Source: Loripinus fragilis
Lineage: Eukaryota; Mollusca; Bivalvia; Lucinida; Lucinidae
Assembly: GCA_964019695.1 (NCBI GenBank)
Contig: OZ026515.1
Location: 77,243,144-77,307,143 of the forward strand
DNA: 64,000 bases
Direction of reading: 5' to 3'
The translations under genes were made by a program, and so were the position numbers. How positions within the stretch are numbered: position 1 is the stretch's first letter; each line of letters starts with the position of its first letter. The notes under the pieces are model-generated. The model was not told the origin of the DNA, did no database searches, and saw nothing but the letters and a program-made list of their open reading frames with translations. Below, piece by piece: positions 37,953 to 49,906 of the stretch.

Positions 37953-39929
37953 TGATTTAAGCAGATCAGTATTTTTGTCAAGAAAATGTTTGTCTACTTT
38001 TATGCTGCGTACGAATATGTATTTTTACTCCAGATTAATTTTATCTTAGAGCAAACAGTATGAACTCTGATCAGACTGCTTCAAAGGCAGCCTGGCCTAT
38101 GAATATGGTACAAAAGCAGGAGATAGATCAGACGATCATTGGTGCAAATAACAGGAAAATGGGTAATATCGGTCACGGTTATGCCCACAGAAGGGGTTAT
38201 AGGGACCAGGCTGTGTATGTTAGCATGTTATTTTATACATGACTCGTTGGGTTACACTGACTTGAAGCTGTATCAACATTGATGTTACGATAATATAGCC
38301 ATCGCTATTTTTTTAATAAAATAATAAACAGTTGAACGCAGTTGATGCTGGTTCACCCGCCAATGATAGCCAAGCGCTAAATCAAAACCATTTTCAGAAG
38401 GTATTGAACATCTCGAATACACAAGTTATCTGAAGACATAAACAGCAAATTCCAGACTTACAATACCAGAACAATGCCAGAGTAATCTCATATACTAATG
38501 TTATATAGGCAGACTCTTCCAAAATAGGTGACATATTATTGGTCTATTAGGCTAGTAATTCTTGTACACTGCACTTCTCCTCATCGACACCTCTTATAGT
38601 TACTGTGTTATGCTCTGAACAAAATAAATCTTAAATTCTCTGAAACCACTGGGCAAAACTGAAGCTTAACTTCATGTGGCACTACAATGGGATAGGGGAA
38701 TAGGAGGAAAGCTTATTCAAATGATTTATGTCATTTGTTGTTATTCTTTATTGTCACCCCCAACCCCTGGTGGAGGTGGTGGGGGAATTTCGCAGGGATA
38801 TTAACACAAATTTGGCCCGCAGTACAGGGCTTTTAGAAGGGTTTTTAAAATTGAAAAGTTAAAAGCCCCGCTACTCCCTGGCCCTGAGTGTGTGGGGATA
38901 CAAATGACTGGTGCATTATGCATCAAATAGCGAAGACACTGATCGGGCAGCCAAGAGATGCGCAGCCTGATCTGCATTTTTATTGCTCACACAGGTATAA
39001 AGCAGTTTTTTACAATCCGTTATATTTGGTGCTGGGTGGACCTCAACACCACATTCAAACGAATCTTGCAAATTTACAAAACAGAGAATCATCATGCCTT
39101 TGTTGTTATGTTTAGTAGCTGATTATCAATAGTTTGATCAATGCGATACGAAGGAGCCTCATGCTAGCGGTACTTGAGACGACCTCTCTAACTGTAACAA
39201 TTAAAACGATAAATATCCCTGTAAAATGTCCTAGGAAATTTAACTTCAAAGTGTCCAATATTACCATGCATTTTTATACTGACAGTATTTTCTGACAATA
39301 CTGACCTGAGACTGATTAATTACCGCCACAATATTCGTGATGTTCGTCCGTTTTCGTGAAATACTCTGGCTTGTCCCTGGCTTTTACCAGAAGATAATGT
39401 CCATGCATTAATGCAAATAATCTTATGGCCTAGTGGTTAGCTAACTTAATACAAAGCGTACATACAAAGATCAAATATTGTAAAAAACTTCTTTTTTATA
39501 TAATTGTCAAATGTATGCACTTTTTTCTCATGCATAAGGTTACATATTTCATGTGCATACTGATAAAGTTCTTGCAATAAAGTACTTGTAACGTTCTTAC
39601 TTTGACGCCATCAACTTATAATACAGAGAGAGTCCAGTTGTTTGTCGAGGGGTGGGGTCCGTACCAGCATTCTTAAGGAAACATATAGCCACTTGTAATT
39701 TTTCAAAGTGGGAGATTGGGTTCGGCATGTCTTTTCATTTGTATTTAATCACTTATGCATTCATTAGTCCCTAGGTTTCTCCACGAATGTTTATTAAATA
39801 AGTTTATTAGAAGCATTGCTCTTCGCGTATATTTAATGCATAAACTTATTCCAGATTGATATTAAATTATCGGATTATGCACACAATCATGAAAAAATAT
39901 AATAAATGATAAGAATCATACATTGAAAA
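37953..39929. other. Intron 2, no gene
   Basis: Mixed-composition sequence with no exon signs. 38060-38110 and 38940-38990 contain CTGATC-type phrases seen in other local repeats, too short to classify. Confidence 0.4.
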
Positions 39930-40000
39930 GACCCCAGATTCGAACCCACATCTTTTGATTTTTACAACAGACAGTTATCCACTAGACAACTTAGGTATTG
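39930..40000 (-). repeat. tRNA-derived segment, SINE-like
   Basis: On the minus strand TTGTCTAGTGGATAACTG is followed 30 bases later by GTGGGTTCGAATCTGGGG. These are good A and B boxes of a tRNA-type promoter, but the acceptor stem does not pair fully. It is probably a tRNA-derived SINE head or a decayed tRNA gene. Confidence 0.5.
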
Positions 40001-40215
40001 GATATTCATGCGTTCAGATACAAAATTGTACAACAATCCAAAGCGTATTTTTCACGATGTTTCTTGAATATTGGTGAGTGGTCATTTAATATTCATATGT
40101 CTCAGGCCAACTTTGTCAGGCTATAACTGCCATACCTTTTAGAAACAAACAATAATTAATCTTATTGAATAAGTATTTGATTAATGAAATTAAAACAAAA
40201 GATTCATTTAGATAC

Positions 40216-40351
40216 CTGAGCATTTATACAAGGACGAAATTGTCTTGATGTCTAAGAAGCTAGCTTGTGTTGCCTTCCCAATCACGTCTTCAAAGGATTT
40301 GTTCTTAGTAAGAATTGTAGGTAAACCATCCCTTTTGTCTCTTGAAAAGAA
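40216..40351 (-). CDS. Astacin metalloprotease, C-terminal half of the catalytic domain (exon 2)
   Basis: This 136-nt exon has an acceptor ending TTTACAG and a donor GTATCT. It encodes about 45 residues starting F-F-S-R-D, then G-L-P-T-I, I-G-K-A, a D-I-K-T-I segment and L-Y-K-C. This is the standard end of an astacin domain, where G-L-P-T-I follows the Met-turn and the final Cys of the N-x-x-Y-x-C type motif closes the domain. The exon starts in phase 0, matching the exon 1 donor, and ends in phase 1, matching exon 3. The ORF is too short and lacks an ATG, so ordinary ORF calling misses it. It lies 19 kb downstream of exon 1, with the retroelement in between. Confidence 0.85.
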
Positions 40352-40872
40352 CTGTAAATAATTTTATTAATGCATTGTTACAATGCAAAATGAAACTGTA
40401 ACAATGAAACATTTGTTTCATTTTTTACTTTTTTACTTTGCATCATTGATTAATGGTCGCTGCAAAATGAAGCTTCAATTTGCAATATTAACATTTTTGA
40501 AGTAAGCCTTTAATGAATCTTAAGATTTTTGCAACCGTTCATAACCTCATGATTGACACTAATTTGATTGACAGCTGCCAAGCTCACTTGCCCGTGCAAA
40601 ACGCTTCGAATATCGAAGTCATTTGCTAGAAGTGAAACTACTACTGGTGTTGTGAATGACAGCGAGCCAAACTTGAGTCGCACGTGCAAAACAAGTATCT
40701 TGTTTGCTCCATTGGCTGTCTGTGTTCACGCTGGCTGTTCCGCTTTTCCATTTCACACTCCGACAAGACAGCTAATACAATTACATGTTGAATATAAAAC
40801 TGGTTTGTTTTGTTTCCTGGTTTGTTTATATTTTAGATATATGTAATAAAATGTAAATATAAGCAATAAATT

Positions 40873-41078
40873 CAATTTTTGGAATGTTCATGGAATCATG
40901 AATACCTCGGGTCTCTTGCAAAGTCAACGTGAAGCCCATTTTTGAAATGTTCATGGAATCATGAATACTTCGGGTCTCTTGCAAAGTCAACGTGAAACCC
41001 TTCTGGCTTCACTTACTTTGCAAGAGACCCGAAGTATTCATGATTCCAAGAACATTCAAAAAATCGAATTCATTTCTA
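40873..41078. repeat. Tandem pair plus inverted copy
   Basis: A unit of about 66 bp (GGAATGTTCATGGAATCATG through CAACGTGAAGCC) is present twice in direct orientation from 40880. It is followed by an inverted copy (CTTTGCAAGAGACCCGAAGT ...), forming a strong hairpin. Confidence 0.85.
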
Positions 41079-41978
41079 AATTAATTGGTGGCATCTTAAA
41101 ATGTCTATGGCATTGGTGAACTCAGCATTTACGAAGATGAAGTTTACACGTCACTATACACGTTCAATGTCAAGTTACTTAACTGTTCAGGAAAATAAAA
41201 CCTACTTTTCGCAGTTGACCAAATGTGACTTAAGTTGTTTTTATATGAAGTTAATGGCACCCGGTGCAAAAGAAATAATACCTGTGAGTAAATTAACTGT
41301 TAGTTTGCAAAAAAAATCTAATTCATATAAAAATACACCAAGTTTGCTCCAGCTTCCAAGATAAGGCATATTTATTTACACACAGGAACAAACCTATGAG
41401 TTGTATTTTGGTCATGTGAACACATCATTAATATCATATCCATATTTCCAATAAATATGCAAATAGGTTCAAACGATACAACTTTTGCCATGCAGAGTAT
41501 GGTTCTGAGCATTAAAATCCAGCCTGTGTGTGGGTTTGGGGTCAGTTGTCCATTTTCTAATTTGCCTTTTGACTTTGGAGAGGAATCCTGGCTCTTAATG
41601 ATCTCTAGGTTTGGGGAATAACTTCGTGAATATTTTCTCTAAAGTGTTGTGAAAACTATATAAGGAGCAGTCAAAGAGAAATGGGCTGTGTCACATATGC
41701 GTAAGTTGATTTTATAAACATGCATGTATAGTCATTTCAGGGAGCTAGGTTTGCGCCAAAAGCTTAAGAATGTTTGTGACAGTGCTTTTAGTCTCTACGC
41801 CCAGGCTCTTCTTTTATGCAGGAATACAGTGCACCTATGCTGGTTGCATACGCAATAAGAACTAGAATGGGAGTCAATAGATCGGAGAGGGGGCATTGCA
41901 ACTACATGTATCTGCATTTTCATTAAATACTTCAGAGTATTAAATATTTTTAACCAGCAAACCGTAATATAAAAACTA

Positions 41979-43650
41979 TGACTACTGCAGAACGTAACTA
42001 TTAAAATCCCATTAATATTCCCTGTAAATACCATTAATTCCCTTTATACCATTAAATAAAGGCATAAATCCTTGTATGAAAAAAACTAGAATCATTTGTA
42101 AAACCACAGGGTAATTTAAAAGTAAGTTAGAAAATAGACAAAAAGATATACACTTTAATGGCCATAAATGAACAAATATTAATACGCATAAATCATATAC
42201 TATAGCATATTTCTGTAAACTTTATGTCATTATCTATTTTGCAGCTGCTTTAATGACCATTCGAAGGGATCATTAAAGTAGAATTTTACCGAATCACCAC
42301 TATTTTTTTGGCACATTAAAAATTTCCCAGAAAGAAATTAGAAATAAAATACACGGTAAACATTGAAGTAGGCATGAAATAGTTTGTTACATTTATATAT
42401 GTTAAATTATTTTTGTAAATGGATCTAAGTGTATATTTTGGCTCCTTTTGCATAATGATGCTTTCATGAGAAAAATAGTCATACACTAAGTTTAAAAATG
42501 GTGACTAAAAAAATTGGTCAAACCTGTCTCTATGACAATTGGTTTAAGGTAATTATCAGAATTTTATGATATTTTAATTTATGGGAAGACAATTTGCAAG
42601 GTTTGTGAAGCATTTTGTTTACAGTTTACATCCTGATATATTGAAATTTATGCACCATTATTACATAATTAGCTTCAAAACAAAATTAATGACAGGTTTT
42701 AGAACAGAACAAGCATTCAGACAGATTCATAAAATACAGAATTTTCATACATTTAAAGTTAATAGCCAGATGTACTAATTCATTAAAGTCCTTCAAGAAT
42801 TTAGGAGCACAAGGGAAGACTACAATTAAGTCTATTGATCAAGGAGGGATAGAAATGATCAAGCACATACCAAACCCTGACCATTAAGCATTTGTGAAAA
42901 GTCATGACCATTAAAACTATAATTCCCAAGTCATGGCCATCAAAACCACAACTGACGTTAGTCAGGGCCATTACAATATATTTGTCATAGCTGTTGACCA
43001 TTAGAAAAAGTAAGTAATTGACATTGATATATGATATTAAGCATTTATATCTATTGATTTTCAATTATTTATGGGCATTATAAATGATAAAAACATCATT
43101 ATAAATTGACATTATTCTTAATGATTGACCATTAATACTTATGTAACTAATGGCCAATAAATGAAGAAGTATGGCCATGTTTCCAATGAATATAAAGAAA
43201 GAAAACTAATGATCCTGAAAACTGTTTCCATTAATTGGCTTGTTTCTCTGAATGGCCAGTAGTTTTTTGCCCATTAACACAAATGAGAGAAAAGATTTGT
43301 CATTAATTCCCATGAAAATCATCAAATAATTTAATGGCCCATTTATTATGTCGTCTTTAAAGACCAGTATTCTTGAGTCTTGGCAATGTATAATTCAACT
43401 TTGTTTTTTAATGCCTGTCAATATATCATAATAAAAACACCACAAAAGTAATGCCAATTGATTTAAAAAACTAATGGGAATAAAGAATAATATTTGGCAT
43501 TAATTTGATGTTTATGGAATTAATTGGTCAGTTAATGGCATATTAATGCCTAGCTGACTATTTAATGGTCATTTATAATGTCGCCTTTAATGGCCATGAT
43601 AAATTTGTAATAATCATGGTTTATTCATGGTCAATTAATGGCTGTTTCTG
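41979..43650. other. AT-rich zone dense in CCATTAA/TTAATGG motifs
   Basis: The motif ATTAATGGCC or parts of it recur many times on both strands with no fixed period. Similar in style to 1-1420. No gene. Confidence 0.5.
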
Positions 43651-43841
43651 CAGTAGATAATAGATAATCAGTATTTCAAATATGAACCTCCTACATTTAA
43701 CGATTTTCGTATTACATGCATTTTAAATATTTTGAGATTGACTTTTCAATTGAAGATCATTTAAGAAGTCTGCACCCATTGTTGACATCCATACACCATT
43801 CAAAAAGTCCTGCACAATTCAAAAATCAAATCAACCCTTAG

Positions 43842-44258
43842 GTGTACATAAGGCGCATTACGCGTAGTACTATGCACTAAAAAGCTCCATTTTGTTAGCT
43901 GGAAAAGGTATAAGGAAAATTTGTCTTTTAGCCTGTGAGTTCAGCCCTAGTAAAATCCATTTGTCAGATTACCCGAAAAGTTTTAAAAGTAGAATAAATG
44001 AAAGTAATGTATTTTTCAATAAAATATCGCTATAGCAACGTTTTAATGGAAAAAAACACATAAACTTCATTAATAACCGTTTGTTTTGCTGCAACCACAC
44101 TTGTTATTGTGTTAACATGGTTTCTGTGATGTCAGGGTCACTTTATATAGCGTCAGCCTCACGTAATCACCCGCGTTATCAAAGAAGATCCTCGATGTTC
44201 ATCCGTGGTCTGATTGCACGTACTTTCGCAGAATTGACTGAGGCAGTTCGGATTGATC
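43842..44258. repeat. Interspersed repeat, family E (copy 3, inverted)
   Basis: Reverse-orientation copy with blocks GCATTACGCGTAGTACTATG, AATAAAATATCGCTATAG and ACACTTGTTATTGTGTTAAC. The 62-codon frame at 44081 lies inside it. Confidence 0.75.
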
Positions 44259-45100
44259 CGTATACCTAAGGCAATTAGTGACCAGACTACAAACCACCTA
44301 CATCAAAACATATACCAAATATTGGCTTTACAATCAATAAAACCAGACTTTAACTGTTGATACATTGTTATGCGATATGCCTCGCTGTATTTAGGTATCC
44401 TCTCCAGGTTAAACCAATCAATTTCACACTTATAGTACAGTGTAACACGTTGTACTATGACACAGGCTTCATTATGTTTCACTGCATTAAGTTGTGCAGT
44501 CATGTGCCAAATTAATGTCCTCGCAGTGAAATTAAAGTAAATAAAAGATTAATGCTCATTTCCAACACTTCCATCATTGTAAATATAAAATAAAAGACTA
44601 AACGCATTAACAATTAAATGACGATGAAAAGATACAGCATTATGATCCCAATCATTACAGAAGTTAAAATATTTTACCCCTCGTATCATAGATAGTTGTC
44701 TTGCAACAGACAAAAATGTGTCTATGCATGGGTTTTATCTAACTTTCTTTAACTTCCAATGTAGGAAAATTAACTTTTCATATTTTAATAACTCGAAACA
44801 AAGGGTAACACTTTAGCAGTTTTCAGAAAAGTTGCGTCTTTATTGCCATTACAACAAAGATAGGATGCACAATAAAACCTTTTCACAGATATATTACTGA
44901 ACAATTTTATATGCCCTAAAATCTGCACTAAAATTTTAAGTTCACATACCACTTTGTTGCATTGTCATAATCAGCTTTCACTCCCCCATTTTCAGGGGTT
45001 TGATTTAAGAGAGATTTCATTTGCATTTTTGCTTCTAAAATGACTAGGCATAAAAGAAAACCTGCAAACTGATGTTTTTATGGTCAGTAATACCCTAGCA
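44259..45100. other. No recognisable feature
   Basis: Intron 1 sequence, nothing supported. Confidence 0.35.
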
Positions 45101-45104
45101 TCCA

Positions 45105-46075
45105 ATTTAGGTTACCTTGCACCCCCTCAGGACAATTTTTCGTGGGTGCCAAATTGTTTATTGGGACCCCCTGAATGCGAAACCAAGGTGTCCTCAACAT
45201 AAATTTGGTATGGGCTATGTGAAAATGCATGGTTTCTATGGCAGCCCATAGCTAATTTGGGAATGGGGGTCTGCCTACAAAATTACTCATATCTCAGCTG
45301 TAACTTATCCTAGACTACTAAACTTAATACCAAATTAAAGCTTAGACATAGGCCTATTATTCACTTGTTACATATGCAAATTATCTAATTTGCATATTCA
45401 TAACTATTTATGAAAACATTTAAAGGGGGTTCACGAATGGGGTATACGTACAAGATCAATAATATCTCAGCTGCTTTTAGTCGTAGATTACTAATACTTG
45501 TACTAAATAAAAGTTTAGACATAGGCCTTTTATTCCATGATCAATAATGCAAGTTATCATATTTGTATAAATTGCATATCCATGAATATTAATAAACACG
45601 CTAAAAAATAAGGGAAAATCATTAAAAATATAAATAGGCTGATTTCATCCCAATATTGTCATGGTTGCATGTTTTAATATAATCAATGTTACAATTTGAC
45701 AGGTCAATTTATCCAGTGGTCCTATATGAATATTATCTCATTTGAATATCCATGTAAATACATGAAAACTGAAAAAATGAGGTAAAATCACGTAAAAACT
45801 ATAAGCCAAGGGGAGTTGTTAAGGTACGATGTATCCTGCACTCCTAGGGCCTTTTAAATGTATGTCATATTGTTCAGTGGGACCCTAAGAATGTGAAACG
45901 AAGTTCTCCTCAATTGAAATTTGGTATGGGCTACGTAAAAATGCATGGTTTCCATGGCAACCCCTTATATGATTCTTGAGATTGGGGGGTAGGTCTACGA
46001 GTTTAATCATATCTTGGGTTCTACTTATCCTAGAGCACTAAATTGGTGTCAAATTAAAATTAAAAGGTCTATGAT
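45105..46075. repeat. Diverged repeat pair
   Basis: 45105-45340 and 45825-46060 share ATTTGGTATGGGCTA, AAAATGCATGGTTTC and ACTTATCCTAGA blocks. A third, weaker copy starts near 45425 (ATCTCAGCTG, TTTAGACATAGGCCT). Confidence 0.7.
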
Positions 46076-47875
46076 TGGCATTAAAACTACATCTGAAAAC
46101 TATTCAAAGTAACCATAATTACCACCTGAATGCATATAGTAGTGACTTTTTGGTTATGTGCATCTGTTTCCAAGCAGCAATTTGCAATATAGATTGAAAC
46201 ATCATAACATTATGGATAATTTAGGCTTTTTTCCCATACATTCATATGTGAAATCGGTATTATTCATTTTGAAGAATTAAAGCTGTTGTAATTGTGTAAA
46301 TTTCTGATTAATTTCTGTATTTTTGTAAGGGTGAGGACATTAATTTAGCGCATGAGTGTATATTAAAGTGGTACGAAGTTATATGCTGTGGAGCAGACCT
46401 CAGGTGACAGCGTCAATACTTTGACGGCCTGAGAGGAATGTTCTCTTTTAAAGCACCTATTCTCACATGTATGCATTTTTGTGATAATATACTGGCCATA
46501 AAGGGGGATAAACAGCTCGCATTGTAAACCAGGGATCGCAAATTTGATCCATGGTTTCTCCTGTATGTCTGGTGAGACTAAGCTGTGCCCCCATCCCCAG
46601 AGCTATTAGTAGGACGTTTAACTACAAATACTCAGGCCATATAGTGTTATGTTCGTAGGTAAACGTTGTTTCATGCGCAGATCCAGGGAGGTGCAGGATG
46701 GGGTCTGGACTCCCCTGGAAAAACACATGTTATGAGGGTTTATATAGGGAATAGGCAATTAGACCCCCCCCCCCATGGGAAAAGTTGATACTCCTGGAAA
46801 ATGTTGACCACTATAGTTTTCTCTGAAATAAAACCAATGGAACCATTGGTCCCTTTCTGTAATTTAGGTTGAGGACTAAAAAGCATTGTCAGAGTTGCTT
46901 TTTTTTTGTCAGATGGACCTGGACCCCCATCCCCTGACTAAAAAATTCTGAATCCAAGCATGTGTTTATCCTCAACACTATTTCATGTCCACGTGTGTCT
47001 AGTCGGAGCTGGTCCGAATATTCATAACTACTAATCTGATTTCTGTTGACTGTTATCATGTGAGTTTGTTCTCAGGTTCTGCCTAATTCTTCCACAACAG
47101 CTAGTCCCCATAGTGGTGGCTAATAACTTGATTACTTTTGACTGTTATAATGTGAGTTCGACCTCTGGTTAGAACTGCCTTATTCTTTCGTAGAGATTAC
47201 TGTAAAGCACGAACTTTTCATAACCTTGTTACAAGTCATGAGTTATTGACAGATAGTTCACTATGCAACTGTGACATGTGATGGCATATATTCGATCACA
47301 AAAACATACAGGGGCGTGGCCCTGATAATGACACCCTAGCAAAAGCACTGGTTAGTCTCCAAAGTAATATACATTACCCTAACTTGCTTGGAAGTGAATT
47401 CGGAGTTAGAAGTACCACCCTGGGTTATAACTTCATCAAGCTGCAGCTTTGCAGCAACTAGTATTGACAAAGTACAGCGTGGTGAAAGCAATGATAGAAT
47501 GTGACTGCGGCGACTCACAAGCATAAAGTAGCAATTGTGGCACAACAAGGCACAAATCATCTCACACCATAACTACAACGAGTCCACAGCGGGCCAGCAC
47601 ACATGACTACAGCATAGAACCCTGCTTAAATTTACACGTCGTGTAGGACCAGGGTCTTTCTATACAGGGTTAGGAATCTTCACCATATGTTCAAAAACTT
47701 TTGTAGGCTTGTGTGTCATTAATTGCTGGATCCTGATTCGCACAGGTGGTCAGTAATGAAAACGCAGGTCATCAGTACACTCTTAATGCCTGGAAATGAA
47801 GGGTACCGTATTTACATTACCATATTTACATTACTGACCACGTGTACACTGGTACCCAGTAATTAATGTAGATAT
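46076..47875. other. Intron 1 up to the retroelement, no gene
   Basis: Holds the family F copy at 46675-46965 and otherwise no exon. The frame at 47336-47560 has no recognisable features. A GTACCGTATTTACATTACCA block repeats once near 47803-47835. Confidence 0.4.
46675..46965. mobile_element. TIR repeat, family F (copy 3, diverged)
   Basis: ATGCGCAGATCCAGGGAGG on the left faces TTCTGAATCCAAGCATG on the right; the interior is largely different. Confidence 0.5.
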
Positions 47876-48925
47876 TATAACGTAATTAAATGAAGGAAAC
47901 TAAACACAGTTGTCTTAGTTCATGATCGTATAGTGGTATATTATAATGTCACAAAAGTATAATTCAAGACTGAAGCATGCTCAACTGAGCAGCTCATAAT
48001 AATCACAGAAAATGCACTGGTTTCCTCATCAAAATCAAATCTAATCTGATCTGATCTAATCTATAACAAAATCTGATCTCTTCTGAAGACATGGTCGTAC
48101 CCGGCAGCATATATAGTGAAAATGGAAAGATGTTTTCATTCCAAAACATTAACCGTTACTAAATCCGTATAATAAGCCCAAATATTATGACAAGATTCTG
48201 ATGATTGCACTGAAATAATTACTAAGCATCTGCGATGTGAACAATGGCAAACGTGTGCCCACTATCGAAACTTTCCATCACCTGATCCATCTGGACCGAA
48301 TATGCAATCATAAGATTCATGTATAATACAACAATTGACTGGGCGCTATTCCAACGTAAGCATAAATGTACATCATTGTCATTCTACTATGGTCCTGCAG
48401 TTATAGTTTTGAAGCTCTATCCCGACAACAGCTAGTTGTTGTGGGGACTGAGTCTCAACCTGGAATACCATCTAGGGGCTTGTGAAGCCAGTGGATCGAA
48501 CCTACGACCCCTACACCACTCAGGCCCATAGATTATCTTACATAGAACTGCGCATGCAGAATAAAGGTCTACAAGGTAATAGGTACTCTTACATGTAGAA
48601 CCACCTGCGCATTTGACATTAACCATCATATGATCTTATTATTGAATATTTCGAAATGTAAATACTGACTTGAATTGTGTCCAATCTAAACATCAATCAT
48701 GTACATCTAGCTAGCATCCAATTTTAAAGTACTTTAATAAACCGCTACATAAGTCGTTTTGCATGCTAAATTATGATCAGCAATTGAAGTACAGTATTCA
48801 TCCCAAATACTGCCCATCAACTACCATAGCCTTACAGACCATAAAGAGTGTTTTAGTCATTATGATTCTCAACCCTTCAACATGATTTTGCTCATAGTGA
48901 GCTTGTATAAGCTGACTATGTTATA
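47876..48925 (-). repeat. 3' LTR of the retroelement
   Basis: This is a direct copy of the LTR at 57102-58151. A purine-rich tract abuts it at 48926-48940, as expected for the 3' LTR of a minus-strand element. A 65-codon open frame at 48432-48629 has a twin at 57658-57855 simply because the LTRs are copies, so it is not called as a gene. Confidence 0.93.
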
Positions 48926-48940
48926 CACCTCCTTTTCTTA
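48926..48940 (-). promoter_or_regulatory. Polypurine tract
   Basis: On the minus strand the 15 bases just before the 3' LTR read TAAGAAAAGGAGGTG. This purine run directly abuts the LTR start and is the expected plus-strand DNA primer. Confidence 0.7.
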
Positions 48941-49383
48941 GGATTGATTAATACTAATATAAATTAATTCAAATTCAGTCCCTAAATTATTCTAGACTAC
49001 CTTTCCGACCATGACTTCATGTATGTATAAATAATTGATCATCAATACACAATGTTCTCCTTATTAGGAAAACAAACAGTAATGTCAATTATATTCTGAA
49101 TACACAACGTAACAACATGCAGTATAAACAGTAATGTCAATCATACTCTTACAAGATGAAAATATACATAAAGATGAAGTTTAAATTTGATGAAAATTGC
49201 TGTTTATTATAAAAGAGTATGAGCATCATTATTGTCTACATTATATGTTGTCTATAGGGTTCACCTATAAATGTTCAGTCTCATATTTTTCTTTAATAAG
49301 TAATAATCCTCGTTCTCCAACAGGCACTTAGAATTCTATTATGAACATATACAATAAAAACAGAGTCAAATTCTAAATGCCAG

Positions 49384-49614
49384 TCAATGTTTGATCCCTG
49401 GGGAAGAGAGTTTAAGGTCCAACGTAGCGGGCGGCTCAGGAACGGCAATAACTGGAACACGGTACTTGCTGTTTGGTATGAGAATCCTATCGTCCACCAC
49501 TTCCACGTTGAACTTGTTTGTCACCAGGTACACTGGGTATGGGTGACCAGGCATGGACTGACCAGTCGGTTGATAACTCTTCTTCATCAAGGTACAATCA
49601 TCGTTCTTTAACAA
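49384..49614 (-). CDS. Possible small accessory ORF between env and the 3' LTR
   Basis: A 76-codon frame starts about 290 bp after the env stop. It is rich in Pro and Val (P-G-H-P-Y-P-V-Y, P-V-I-A-V-P-E-P-P) and resembles no family I know. It may be a short fourth gene of the element, a leftover of captured sequence, or chance. An open frame of almost the same span lies on the other strand, which weakens the case. Confidence 0.3.
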   Translation of the reverse strand: MLKNDDCTLMKKSYQPTGQSMPGHPYPVYLVTNKFNVEVVDDRILIPNSKYRVPVIAVPEPPATLDLKLSSPGIKH

Positions 49615-49656
49615 AGGTGTTACAGCATAATGTTCATGTTACGATGTTATGCTAAT

Positions 49657-49845
49657 GATCTTCACTTCTGTCAATTTAAGTTAAACACGAGGACTTAAAA
49701 TTCAATAAAAGTCAATATTATGTAATCTTCACCTGCGCAACTTAAGGTTAAACGCAGGACTTACAAATTCAATGAAAATCAATATTATATAATCTTCACC
49801 TGCGCAACTTAAGGTTAAATGCAGGACTTACAAATTAACCTTAAC
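49657..49845. repeat. 67-bp tandem repeat in the retroelement tail
   Basis: Units starting near 49657, 49724 and 49791 share the pattern of a TCTTCAC start, an AACTTAAGGTTAAA-like centre and an AATATTAT-like end. The second and third units are nearly identical; the first is more diverged. Confidence 0.75.
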
Positions 49846-49906
49846 CTTACTGTCAATATTTACATATATATTGACACATCTTTATAAAAATCCACAGTTG
49901 CTCTAA

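Noticed and set aside
39930..40000. Possible functional tRNA gene
   Set aside because: A and B boxes are present but the acceptor stem does not pair well, so a SINE-like derivative is more likely.
48432..48629. 65-codon frame with a near-identical twin at 57658-57855
   Set aside because: The match is explained by the two LTRs being copies of each other, so it is not evidence of coding conservation.
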